Source: JAHEEL01 sp942491345 (lineage in GTDB: Bacteria > Actinomycetota > Acidimicrobiia > Spongiisociales > UBA5794). From it: a stretch of DNA of 64,000 nucleotides. Location: contig CALOAN010000021.1 of NCBI GenBank assembly GCA_942491345.1, positions 62,001 to 126,000 of the forward strand. The letters run 5' to 3'. A program made the position numbers and the translations under genes. The first letter of the stretch is position 1. Every line of letters starts with the position of its first letter. The notes beneath the pieces are model-generated. The model was not told the DNA's origin, ran no database searches, and worked only from the letters and a program-made list of their open reading frames with translations. Positions 15,952 through 23,678 of the stretch are shown piece by piece.

Positions 15952-16332
15952 GTGAACATCATTGGCCTTGGCGTCGACCTCGCTGAGGTTGATCGCGTGC
16001 GCGGCCTACTGGCCCGATACGGTGACGCGTTTCGCCGGCGGTGTTTCACCGACCACGAATGGGAATACGCCCATGGGTTCAGCGATCCGGCAAGTCGCTT
16101 GGCAGCAAGGTTCGCCGGCAAGGAAGCCGTGATGAAGAGCCTGGGAACAGGTTGGCGGCGCTTGCGGTGGACCGACATTGAGATCACCGGAGGCGGACGT
16201 CCGAGGGCGATTCTGACCGGGCGCGCCGCCATACGAGCCGAGATGTTGGATGTGAGTGACGTGTTGGTCACGGTGACACACACCCGGGAGCAAGCCATCG
16301 TGATGGCGATTGCGGTGGGACCGGCGAACTGA
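15952..16332 (+). CDS. acpS: Holo-[acyl-carrier-protein] synthase
   Basis: A 126-residue phosphopantetheinyl transferase that loads CoA's 4'-phosphopantetheine onto ACP. The metal-binding Asp9 in IGLGVDLAEVDR and Glu58 in RFAGKEAVMKSLG are both in place, and length fits the AcpS group. The GTG start follows CGGGAG. It lies 40 nt after glmS and ends before a strong intrinsic terminator, so glmS-acpS may be one unit. In many actinobacteria acpS neighbours nnr and alr. Here alr is next after a 410-nt gap. Confidence 0.95.
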   Translation: MNIIGLGVDLAEVDRVRGLLARYGDAFRRRCFTDHEWEYAHGFSDPASRLAARFAGKEAVMKSLGTGWRRLRWTDIEITGGGRPRAILTGRAAIRAEMLDVSDVLVTVTHTREQAIVMAIAVGPAN

Positions 16333-16372
16333 GATGCGAGCCCCGCGGCACGAACCGTGACCGTGAATAGGC

Positions 16373-16406
16373 GAAGCGGCCGCTCCGGAGAGCGGCCGCT
16401 TCTTCT
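16373..16406 (+). terminator. Intrinsic terminator after acpS
   Basis: A perfect 13-bp stem, GAAGCGGCCGCTC (16373-16385) with GAGCGGCCGCTTC (16390-16402), closes a CGGA tetraloop and is followed by TTCT. Confidence 0.9.
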
Positions 16407-16729
16407 GGTCGGACCCATCCCGGGGAGGGGTGTCTGCAGAGTGCGGAGATAGGCGACGATGATCTGCAGATCACAATCCAGTGCCGGTGGAAAACCACCC
16501 GAGGGTGGTGTGTCCACTCCCACCGAGGTGCCGGATTGCGTACGGGACCGACCGGTTCTCAAAGACTCGTGACTCGGTGTCGCACCTCTCCTGGCTCGTG
16601 ACCGGTTTCCGCGTCGCCCGGTCGCTTCGCTTCCGCACCATGAGGGTACGGGCGTTGTCGGGCCGTCCCTAGGGTCGAACGACCCGGTTATCAAATACAT
16701 CATGGACAACTTGACCGGCGGGCAGTCGT
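16407..16729. other. Gene-free interval with a minus-strand terminator-like hairpin
   Basis: No credible ORF is seen. On the minus strand CCACCC-TC-GGGTGG followed by TTTTCC (16508 down to 16489) looks like an intrinsic terminator, so a short minus-strand RNA could start in 16510-16730. No promoter for it is convincing. No tRNA-like fold was found. Confidence 0.4.
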
Positions 16730-16735
16730 TACTCT
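16730..16735 (+). promoter_or_regulatory. -10 box of a probable leaderless alr promoter
   Basis: TACTCT lies 7 nt before the alr ATG and there is no Shine-Dalgarno sequence. The -35 is not clear. Confidence 0.45.
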
Positions 16736-16742
16736 TGCGGCC

Positions 16743-17861
16743 ATGCGTCCGTCCTGGATCGAAGTCGATCTTGATGCCATTGAGGCAAATGTCCGCGCCA
16801 TCCGCGCCGCTATCGCACCTGCGGACGTGTGTGCTGTCGTGAAGGCCGACGGGTATGGCCATGGCGACGTCGCGACTGCCCACGCTGCAATGGCCGGGGG
16901 TGCCACATGGCTCGCCGTTGCGCTCGTCGCCGAAGGTGTTCGGCTCCGAGAAGGTGGCGTCGATCTGCCGATCCTCATTCTCTCTGAACCACCCATGGAA
17001 GAGATCGACGCCGTGGTTGAGTGGTCGCTGACACCAACGGTCTACCGGAGCGATTTCATCGGCGCAGTCGCCGAGGTCGCGGAGCGCGAAGATGCGACTC
17101 CATATCCCGTGCACCTCAAAGTAGACACCGGGATGCACCGCGTGGGAGCGGATCCGACCGCAGCAATGGAGTTGGCCCGCCAGATCCACGCCGATGAACG
17201 GCTCGTCCTCGAGGGAATCGCAACTCACTTGCCGGTTGCTGAGACAGATCAGGAATTCACGGCTGGCCAGGTCGCGGATCTCTCTGCTCTTCGCGAATCG
17301 CTCGCTGCCGAGGGAATCGATGTCGACTACGTCCACGCCGCCAACACCGCCGGTGCCCTCGACCATCCGGACGCTCGATTCGACTTCGCACGGATCGGTC
17401 TCGGGATCTACGGCCTGCGCCCGGCGCCCGAGACCGGCCGAGGGGTCGAGCTCGTACCGGCCATGAGAGTCGTCTCCGCCGTCACTTTCGTGAAACGGCT
17501 CCCGGCTGGGGCGCGTCCGTCATACGGACGAGTTCGCCCCCTGCCGAGTCCGTCCACCGTCGTGACCGTCCCGCTTGGCTACGCCGATGGGATCCCTCGC
17601 CGGCTCTCCGAACTCGGCGGTGAGGTGCTCATACGGGGGAAGCGCTACCCGTTTGCCGGAACCGTGACGATGGACCAGGTGGTCATCGACGTCGGAGACG
17701 ATCCGATCGAAGTTGGTGACGAGGTGGTGTTCATCGGCCGGCAGGGAGCAGAGGAGGTGGGCGCGACCGAGTGGGCCGACATGCTCTCGACGATCAACTA
17801 CGAAGTGGTGTGCCAGTTCGGACCGCGCCTGCCGCGGCGATACTTCAAGGGAGGCTCCTGA
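16743..17861 (+). CDS. alr: Alanine racemase
   Basis: A 372-residue PLP enzyme that interconverts L- and D-alanine for peptidoglycan. The PLP lysine is K34 in VCAVVKADGYGHG, and the second catalytic base, Tyr about 280, is in PLGYADGIPR. HLKVDTGMHRVG and the C-terminal MDQVVIDVG are also standard. The first ATG (MRPSWIEVDLDAI) matches the family start and has no ribosome site but a -10 box close by. It is the first gene of the long operon alr-P1 peptidase-udg-tsaE-tsaB-rimI-tsaD-S2P, where successive genes overlap by 1-4 nt or nearly abut. Confidence 0.97.
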   Translation: MRPSWIEVDLDAIEANVRAIRAAIAPADVCAVVKADGYGHGDVATAHAAMAGGATWLAVALVAEGVRLREGGVDLPILILSEPPMEEIDAVVEWSLTPTVYRSDFIGAVAEVAEREDATPYPVHLKVDTGMHRVGADPTAAMELARQIHADERLVLEGIATHLPVAETDQEFTAGQVADLSALRESLAAEGIDVDYVHAANTAGALDHPDARFDFARIGLGIYGLRPAPETGRGVELVPAMRVVSAVTFVKRLPAGARPSYGRVRPLPSPSTVVTVPLGYADGIPRRLSELGGEVLIRGKRYPFAGTVTMDQVVIDVGDDPIEVGDEVVFIGRQGAEEVGATEWADMLSTINYEVVCQFGPRLPRRYFKGGS

Positions 17862-18757
17862 TGGCTGATCCGACGATCACAGCAGTGCCGGGTGTCGCCG
17901 TCGGCCACCACACCGACGAGGAAGCTGCGACCGGGGTGACGATCCTGACGTTTCCCGAACCGAACACTGCGGTGGTCGACGTACGCGGGGGAGCACCCGG
18001 GACTCGCGAGACGGATGCCTTCGGAGACGCAATCAAGCCGGTAACGGTCAACGCTCTGATGTTTGCAGGGGGATCGGCGTTTGGGCTCGCCGCGGCAGCC
18101 GGTGTGTCGGATGAAATCGAGCGAGAGGGCCGCGGTGCTCCGACTCCGGCCGGGCCGGTCCCGATCATTCCAGCTGCCATCGTCTTCGATCTCATGACGG
18201 GGAATCCGCCCGGAAGGCCTGGACCCGACGACGGGGCGGCTGCATATCGCGCTCGATCGACGGACCCGGTTGCCTTGGGGCGCGTCGGTGCCGGAGCTGG
18301 AACCACGGTCGCCGCATGGCGCGGATTCACTGAGATTCAGTTTGCCGGAATCGGATCGGCCGCGGTGAAGGTCGGCGACGCATCCGTTGGCGCCCTGGTT
18401 GTGCTCAATGCGGCCGGCGACATCTTCAGCCTCGAGGGAACACCTCTTACCGGCGGCGAACACGCGTCAATCGCTCCGCCCGTCGGTCCGGCTCCCGGCG
18501 ACAACACCACCCTCGTGTGTGTCGCCACCGATGCCGGGATCGAGGATCGGAACGAACTCCGCAGGATTGCAATCCGAGCCCACGACGCCGTCGGAGCCTG
18601 CATTCGGCCAACCCACACTCGATACGACGGCGATTCGGCTTTTGTAGTCTCGTTTGGCGCCGAAGCGGCCGACCTGGATGCGGTTCAGCAGGCCGCCTTT
18701 GTTGCCGTCGGACGGGCGATCGAGTCTGCGGTGCTCGAGGCTCGGAGCGCAGAATGA
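17861..18757 (+). CDS. P1/DmpA family peptidase (S58)
   Basis: A 298-residue Ntn-like hydrolase that starts at the ATG overlapping the alr stop by one base. It has the family opening VPGVAVGHHTDEEAATGVT, the FAGGSAFGLAAAAGV segment, and PGDNTTLVCVATDA near residue 213, where members self-cleave before the Ser/Thr to expose the nucleophile. Characterised relatives are N-terminal aminopeptidases that release D- or beta-amino acids. Its position directly after alanine racemase suggests D-Ala-containing peptides as substrates, but that is inference. Nothing is truncated. Confidence 0.9.
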   Translation: MADPTITAVPGVAVGHHTDEEAATGVTILTFPEPNTAVVDVRGGAPGTRETDAFGDAIKPVTVNALMFAGGSAFGLAAAAGVSDEIEREGRGAPTPAGPVPIIPAAIVFDLMTGNPPGRPGPDDGAAAYRARSTDPVALGRVGAGAGTTVAAWRGFTEIQFAGIGSAAVKVGDASVGALVVLNAAGDIFSLEGTPLTGGEHASIAPPVGPAPGDNTTLVCVATDAGIEDRNELRRIAIRAHDAVGACIRPTHTRYDGDSAFVVSFGAEAADLDAVQQAAFVAVGRAIESAVLEARSAE

Positions 18758-19449
18758 GCGCCGAAGCGGTGGCCCTGCTGGAGGAGCTCAGAACGACGGC
18801 GCTCTCCTGCACGGCGTGCCGGCTGGCCGAAGAGCGGCTGAACGTTGTGTTCGGTGACGGGAATCCTCGGGCAGACGTCGTGTTTGTCGGAGAAGCACCA
18901 GGCGCACGAGAGGACGAGGAGGGACTGCCCTTTGTTGGTCCCTCGGGGAAGCTGCTCGAGCGGCTGCTCGCAGAGATCGGTCTCCGTCGGGAGGATGTGT
19001 ACATCGCCAACGTTGTGAAGTGTCGTCCACCGAAGAACCGTGACCCGAGGCCCGACGAGATCGTGGCATGCAAGGGATATCTCAGGGAACAGCTCAGTCT
19101 GATCGACCCGAAGGTCGTTGTCACCCTCGGCAACTTCTCGTCGAAGCTGCTGCTGAACACCGAGACGGGGATTACCCGTCTTCGAGGCACGGCATATGAG
19201 TGGTGGGGTCGCTACCTCGTTCCGACGTTCCATCCCGCAGCTGCCTTGCGGGGTTCCGCCCAAGTGCTCGAAGATATGCAGTACGACTTCGGTCTCGTCG
19301 CGGCCGCCATCGCCGGTAATCTCCGTGCGAACGCCGACAATGTCGGCGCGAACGCCGACAACGTCGGCGCGAACACCGACCACGACGAGGTCGAGCCCGC
19401 AGCCGAGCCGGATGATGACCCGGAGCAGCTTGGACTCTTCGGAGCATGA
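18754..19449 (+). CDS. Uracil-DNA glycosylase, family 4 (4Fe-4S)
   Basis: A 231-residue DNA repair enzyme that removes uracil from DNA. Start is the ATG overlapping the previous stop (ATGA). Four cluster cysteines are C19, C22, C90 and C106, with the spacing known from thermophile UDGa. GEAPGAREDEEG carries the uracil pocket, and PTFHPAAALR the second motif. After residue 185 there is a short tail built of a 21-nt repeat (NADNVGA twice, then NTD) and an acidic end DDDPEQLGLFGA, absent from typical members. It sits inside the cell-wall/t6A operon with no obvious functional link. Confidence 0.93.
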   Translation: MSAEAVALLEELRTTALSCTACRLAEERLNVVFGDGNPRADVVFVGEAPGAREDEEGLPFVGPSGKLLERLLAEIGLRREDVYIANVVKCRPPKNRDPRPDEIVACKGYLREQLSLIDPKVVVTLGNFSSKLLLNTETGITRLRGTAYEWWGRYLVPTFHPAAALRGSAQVLEDMQYDFGLVAAAIAGNLRANADNVGANADNVGANTDHDEVEPAAEPDDDPEQLGLFGA

Positions 19450-19456
19450 AACGCAC

Positions 19457-19909
19457 ATGATCACGACACGAACCGACTCCCCCGAGGAGACGCTGGCACT
19501 CGGCCGTCGTCTCTCCTCGGTGCTCAAGACGGGCGATGTCGTGCTGCTTGGTGGGCGTCTCGGCACCGGCAAGACACTCCTCACCGCGGGGATCGCCGAA
19601 GGGCTCGGAGTTCCAGATCCCATTGCCAGTCCGACCTTCGTGATCGCACGGGTCTATCTCGAGGGCTTCCTTCCCCTTGTGCATGCCGACGTCTATCGCC
19701 TCGGCTCGATCCTCGAGTTCGAGGATCTCGATCTTGAGGAGACCGCTGCGAGCGGCGTACTCGTCATCGAATGGGGTGAGGCGATCGAAGACGCTGTTTC
19801 TCCCGACCGTCTGGTCATCGAGATCGAAATCGACGGAGAGACCGGGCGGCAATTCCGCTTCGTGCCGCACGGGTCGTGGCTGAATCGCCCGCTTGAGGGA
19901 ATCGTATGA
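19457..19909 (+). CDS. tsaE: t6A biosynthesis ATPase TsaE
   Basis: A 150-residue P-loop ATPase needed with TsaB and TsaD for N6-threonylcarbamoyl-adenosine at position 37 of ANN-decoding tRNAs. Walker A is GRLGTGKT (residues 33-40), SPTF is the conserved switch region, and the later ADVYRL and IEWGE motifs match YjeE/TsaE. The ATG at 19457 gives a normal start (MITTRTDSPEETLALGRRL). A longer frame upstream lies inside udg and is rejected. It overlaps tsaB by 4 nt. Confidence 0.95.
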   Translation: MITTRTDSPEETLALGRRLSSVLKTGDVVLLGGRLGTGKTLLTAGIAEGLGVPDPIASPTFVIARVYLEGFLPLVHADVYRLGSILEFEDLDLEETAASGVLVIEWGEAIEDAVSPDRLVIEIEIDGETGRQFRFVPHGSWLNRPLEGIV

Positions 19910-20613
19910 AGATCCTCGCGATCGAGACCGCAACGCCCGCTTCGTCGGTAGCCCTCGGTGATGGGGGATCACTCGCGGCGATGAGCGTACGGGTCGATCG
20001 GCGGGGACACATCGGTTTCCTGATGCCGGCGATTGAATTCTGCTTCAAGCAGTCCGGGTGGCAGCGCGCCGACATTGACGCTGTTGCTGTTGATGTTGGC
20101 CCTGGCCCATTCACGGGCATTCGAGCGGGTATCGCCACCGCCCAGGCGTTTGCGGCGGGGGTGGGCGCGCCTCTTGTCGCCGTGTCGTCGCTGACCGTGC
20201 AAGCCCTTCGCGCCGCGACCGGGCGTCGCCGGATCTGGTCCGTCGTCGACATGCGCCGGCAACAGGTCGCGGTTGCCCCGTATCGACCGCTCCCCGGCGG
20301 GGTTGCTCCCGACGGTTTGCCCGAAGTGCTCGGATTCGAGGAGTTCCGGGCCGTTCTCGACACCGAGGAGTCGGACACATTGGTCGTTGGTGACTGGCAA
20401 GCCCTGCCTGAGGCAACGTGGGGCGGGCTGCATCGGGTTCGCCGCGGTCGACCTCGGTATCCATCGGCCGATGTGATGCTCGAGATTGCAGCCATCCGCG
20501 TCGCTCACGGTGAGTTCGTCGCCCCTGAGGACGTGCGGCCTGCGTACATGCGGGAACCAGACGTGCAGATCAACTGGAAGATGTTCCGATCCGAGGGGAT
20601 GTGGCCGTCATGA
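19906..20613 (+). CDS. tsaB: t6A biosynthesis dimerisation protein TsaB
   Basis: A 235-residue ASKHA-fold protein starting MKILAIETATPASSVALGDGG, the classic TsaB opening, with VDVGPGPFTGIRAGIATAQ near residue 65. TsaB lacks the metal site of TsaD and serves as its partner in the complex with TsaE. It overlaps tsaE by 4 nt and rimI by 4 nt. The C-terminal end PAYMREPDVQINWK is conserved in actinobacterial members. Confidence 0.95.
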   Translation: MKILAIETATPASSVALGDGGSLAAMSVRVDRRGHIGFLMPAIEFCFKQSGWQRADIDAVAVDVGPGPFTGIRAGIATAQAFAAGVGAPLVAVSSLTVQALRAATGRRRIWSVVDMRRQQVAVAPYRPLPGGVAPDGLPEVLGFEEFRAVLDTEESDTLVVGDWQALPEATWGGLHRVRRGRPRYPSADVMLEIAAIRVAHGEFVAPEDVRPAYMREPDVQINWKMFRSEGMWPS

Positions 20614-21101
20614 TTCGTGCCATGTCGCGCAGCGACGTCCCCACGGTTGCAACGCTCGAACGTGACATCTATCCGCAACCGTGGTCCGCGAGGGTCTTCT
20701 TCGACGAACTCGGCCATGCCAACCGATCCTATGTCGTCGCGGCCGAAGGCGATGAGATTCTCGGGTACGGCGGGTTCATGCTGGTCGAGTCCGACGCTCA
20801 CATCACGACCCTCGGGGTCGCTCCGGGCCGGCGCCGCCGCAAACTCGGCACTCGGATCCTCCTCGCGCTCGTGGAACGTGCCGTCGGCCGCGGTGCTCGG
20901 CACCTCACCCTCGAGGTGCGGGCTACGAACACCGACGCGCAGCTGCTCTACGAGCGGTTCGGATTCTCTCCAATCGGGAAACGAAAGGGCTACTACCAGG
21001 GTGAGGACGCCATCGTCATGTGGGCGCTCGACGTCGACGCCGAGGAGTATGGCACTCGCCTCGATGAGATCCGCTCCGACCTTCAGGCGGCATCCGCATG
21101 A
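20610..21101 (+). CDS. rimI: Ribosomal-protein-alanine N-acetyltransferase RimI-like
   Basis: A 163-residue GNAT enzyme. The ATG at 20610 (overlapping the tsaB stop) is preferred over a GTG 9 nt upstream because GAGGGG is then properly spaced. The acetyl-CoA loop reads VAPGRRRRKLGTRIL, close to the Q/RxxGxG/A pattern, and LEVRATNTDAQLLYERFGF plus RKGYY are hallmarks of RimI, which acetylates the N-terminus of ribosomal protein S18. Placement between tsaB and tsaD is conserved in actinobacteria. Confidence 0.92.
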   Translation: MIRAMSRSDVPTVATLERDIYPQPWSARVFFDELGHANRSYVVAAEGDEILGYGGFMLVESDAHITTLGVAPGRRRRKLGTRILLALVERAVGRGARHLTLEVRATNTDAQLLYERFGFSPIGKRKGYYQGEDAIVMWALDVDAEEYGTRLDEIRSDLQAASA

Positions 21102-22111
21102 CCGAGCCACTCGTCCTCGGGATCGAGACCAGTTGCGACGAGACCGGTGTCGCGGTTCTGGAGGGATTCGACGTCCGCTCGTTTGTGCTGGCGTCCCAGA
21201 CCGAGGAGCACGCACGATTTGGCGGTGTGGTGCCGGAAGTCGCAGCCCGGGCGCACGTCGAAGCGATTCGGCCGCTCGTCCACCAGGCACTTGCCGCCGC
21301 CGGTGTTCACCCAGAGCAACTCGACGCTATCGCGGCAACCCGGGGTCCGGGTTTGATCGGAGCGTTGATGGTCGGATTCGCCTTCGGAAAGTCGCTCGCA
21401 TGGACGCTCGAGAAGCCGTTCTACGGAATTGACCACATGGAGGGCCACCTCTATGCCCCCCGTCTTGAATTCCCGGCGTACGAGCCGCCGGCGGTGGTCC
21501 TCCTTGCTTCGGGTGGGCACAGCCAGATCGTCCACGTGCGCGACTGGGGTGACTACGAGACGCTCGGCACCACAATCGACGACGCCGCGGGAGAGGCCTT
21601 CGACAAACTGGCGCGATTCGTCGGTCTGGGGTACCCAGGGGGGCCGGCTATCGATGCGGAGTCCGAAGATGGGGACCCGAGCGCGATTGTGTTCCCGAGG
21701 GCGCTCCGCGATCGCCCATTCGATTTCTCGTTCTCAGGTCTCAAGACCTCGGTTGTCACCTACCTCGAGAAGGCGCGGGACGACGATGCCCTGCCGCCGC
21801 GCTCCGACGTCGCGGCCTCTATCCAGGAGGCCATCGTGGACGTCCTTGTTGAAAAGACGTTCAACGCGGTGGAGGAAACCGGTGTGACGGCCGTCGGGGG
21901 CGGTGGTGGTGTCCTCGCGAATCGACGGCTGCGGTCCAAACTGCGCGACGAAGCCGCGAAGCGGGGGGTCGAGTTGTACATTCCCTCGATCCGCATGTGT
22001 ACCGACAACGGCGCGATGATCGCCGCCGTGGCGGTCGACCGGCTGCGCAATGGCACTTCTCCTGACGATCTTGGCGAAGACGTCGATTCGAGCATGCGGT
22101 TGGGCTCGTGA
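21098..22111 (+). CDS. tsaD: tRNA threonylcarbamoyltransferase TsaD
   Basis: A 337-residue catalytic subunit that transfers threonylcarbamoyl to A37 of tRNA. LGIETSCDETGVAVLEG opens the ASKHA fold, HMEGH (about 112-116) holds the metal, ATRGPGLIGALMVG and FSFSGLKTSV follow, and DNGAMIAA is near the C-terminus. It overlaps rimI by 4 nt and the protease gene by 4 nt. TsaB, TsaD and TsaE are all in this operon. TsaC is not in the window. Confidence 0.97.
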   Translation: MTEPLVLGIETSCDETGVAVLEGFDVRSFVLASQTEEHARFGGVVPEVAARAHVEAIRPLVHQALAAAGVHPEQLDAIAATRGPGLIGALMVGFAFGKSLAWTLEKPFYGIDHMEGHLYAPRLEFPAYEPPAVVLLASGGHSQIVHVRDWGDYETLGTTIDDAAGEAFDKLARFVGLGYPGGPAIDAESEDGDPSAIVFPRALRDRPFDFSFSGLKTSVVTYLEKARDDDALPPRSDVAASIQEAIVDVLVEKTFNAVEETGVTAVGGGGGVLANRRLRSKLRDEAAKRGVELYIPSIRMCTDNGAMIAAVAVDRLRNGTSPDDLGEDVDSSMRLGS

Positions 22112-23202
22112 ACCGGGCCATCCGGCTCGGGCGGATCGGCGGGGCGGAGGTCGTGGCCGACGTGTCGGTGCTTGTTGTGGCGGCAGCGATCGTGATGGTG
22201 CTCTACGTCGACTTCGGCGCCGTCTATCCCGACACCAGCCCTGCAGTTGCCACCGTCGTCGCCTTGCTGGCAGGGGTCGCATTCATCGCGTCCGTCCTCG
22301 CCCACGAGACAAGTCATGCGATCGTCGCCCAACGCCGCGGCATGGAGGTGCGGCGCATCCAACTCCTTGCCTTCGGCGGATACACGATGATCGAAGGGAA
22401 GTCGGAGCGGCCGGCCGACGAATTCATCATCTCCGCCTCCGGTCCGATCGTCTCGCTGCTTCTTTCGGGTGTTCTATGGCTTGTCGCCGGAGCGATGTCC
22501 GGTGCCCCGGCGGTTCAGGAAGCGATACGGTTCATCGGGTTCGTCAACCTCTTCATCGCCGCATTCAATCTGATCCCCGGCTTCCCGCTCGACGGCGGTC
22601 GCGTGTTGCGCGCCGGCATCTGGCACTTCAACGGCGATCGGGTTCGGGCGACGGCCGTCGCAGTCCAAGCCGGTCGCGTCTTCGGATGGTTCGTCATCGG
22701 CACAGCGACTCTTGTTGCCCTGGTGACGTTGAGTCCATGGGCGTTGCTCGGCGCCTACCTCGGCTGGTACCTGCTTCGGAGCGCCGATCTCGCGGGTCGT
22801 CGCGAGCTGGCAATGACCAAGGCCGACGGACTTGTCGCAGGTGACGTGATGCGCAACACACCGGATCCCGTGCCGGGCGAGATGTTCATCACCAATGTGG
22901 TAGATCTGTACCAGATCGGCACACGGCTTCGCTCACTTCCGGTCGAGGTCGAAGGACGAATCCGAGGCGTGCTCGGTGAGCCCGAAGTCGAGCGCCTGTC
23001 GCCTGCACGTCGGATGTCGAGCCGGGCGTCCGGCGCCATGGCGAAGATCGGGCCCGCGGACGTGGTGGATGTTCGTATGCCCCTTGACGTGATGATGCGC
23101 CGGCCCCCGGGGAAGACCGGCCGGCTGGTGGTGGTCAGCGACGGGCGCGCCGTTGGCATCATCGAGCCCGCCGACCTCGGACGCGTCATGGAAGACGGGT
23201 AG
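22108..23202 (+). CDS. Site-2 protease family (M50) membrane metalloprotease with C-terminal CBS-like region
   Basis: A 364-residue intramembrane protease. The zinc motif HETSH spans residues 66-70 in the second or third hydrophobic helix, and the third ligand Asp162 is in NLIPGFPLDGGR. Six or so TM segments end near residue 240. The remaining 120 residues look like a degenerate CBS pair (VAGDVMRNTPDPV... GRLVVVSDGRAVGIIEPADLGR), as in Rv-type S2P relatives. Start is GTG at 22108, overlapping the tsaD stop. It probably cleaves a membrane-bound regulator such as an anti-sigma factor. The target is unknown. Confidence 0.9.
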   Translation: MNRAIRLGRIGGAEVVADVSVLVVAAAIVMVLYVDFGAVYPDTSPAVATVVALLAGVAFIASVLAHETSHAIVAQRRGMEVRRIQLLAFGGYTMIEGKSERPADEFIISASGPIVSLLLSGVLWLVAGAMSGAPAVQEAIRFIGFVNLFIAAFNLIPGFPLDGGRVLRAGIWHFNGDRVRATAVAVQAGRVFGWFVIGTATLVALVTLSPWALLGAYLGWYLLRSADLAGRRELAMTKADGLVAGDVMRNTPDPVPGEMFITNVVDLYQIGTRLRSLPVEVEGRIRGVLGEPEVERLSPARRMSSRASGAMAKIGPADVVDVRMPLDVMMRRPPGKTGRLVVVSDGRAVGIIEPADLGRVMEDG

Positions 23203-23292
23203 CGACTTCAGGTGGGACCCGGGCGGCTTCCGTCGTGAGAGAACGATGCCGCGCGACCTCGACGCAGGTTTCTTGACAGTCTTCGAGAAATT

Positions 23293-23319
23293 CTGGCAGT
23301 CGGGAGTAAAGACTGCCAG
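23293..23319. promoter_or_regulatory. CIRCE-like operator 1 of groESL (HrcA site, variant sequence)
   Basis: CTGGCAGTC - 9 nt - GACTGCCAG is a perfect inverted repeat with the exact 9-N9-9 layout of CIRCE. Six of nine positions per arm agree with the canonical TTAGCACTC. It lies upstream of the -10 box. Confidence 0.7.
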
Positions 23320-23324
23320 AAGCG

Positions 23325-23333
23325 TGTTATGAT
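23325..23333 (+). promoter_or_regulatory. Extended -10 promoter of groESL
   Basis: TGTTATGAT is an extended -10 (TGn plus TATGAT, hexamer 23328-23333). No good -35 is found at normal spacing, as expected for extended -10 promoters. A separate TTGACA is at 23273-23278. The box touches CIRCE-like site 2 and follows site 1, so repression at both would block it. Confidence 0.6.
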
Positions 23334-23359
23334 TAGCACTCGCAATGGCCGACTGCCAG
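23333..23359. promoter_or_regulatory. CIRCE-like operator 2 of groESL (canonical left arm)
   Basis: The left arm TTAGCACTC is identical to the CIRCE consensus. After 9 nt the right arm GACTGCCAG matches six of nine consensus positions and is identical to the right arm of site 1. Confidence 0.75.
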
Positions 23360-23378
23360 CACGTGAAGGAGGAGTCGG

Positions 23379-23666
23379 ATGAATTTGAAGCCTCTCGGCG
23401 ACCGTATCGTCGTGAAGCCGCAAGACGAGGAAGAGTCTCGCACCGCGAGCGGTCTCGTCATCCCGGATACCGCAAAGGAAAAACCACAGCTGGGCGAAGT
23501 GCTCGCCGTGGGACCGGGTGAAGTCAAGGACGGGGAGCGGATCCCCATGGATGTAAACGTCGGGGACGTGGTCTTCTACTCGAAGTACGGCGGCACCGAG
23601 GTGAAGGTCGACGGTGAGGACTACCTGATTCTGTCCTCTCGCGACGTACTCGCCGTACTCGCCTAG
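23379..23666 (+). CDS. groES: Co-chaperonin GroES
   Basis: A 95-residue cap subunit of the chaperonin, starting MNLKPLGDRIVVKPQDEEE with the mobile loop SRTASGLVIPDTAKEKP that docks on GroEL. AAGGAGGAG precedes the ATG. It heads the groES-groEL operon behind two CIRCE-like operators, so heat-shock control by HrcA is likely. Length and motifs are normal. groEL begins 12 nt downstream. Confidence 0.97.
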   Translation: MNLKPLGDRIVVKPQDEEESRTASGLVIPDTAKEKPQLGEVLAVGPGEVKDGERIPMDVNVGDVVFYSKYGGTEVKVDGEDYLILSSRDVLAVLA

Positions 23667-23678
23667 GAGGGTTATCCA

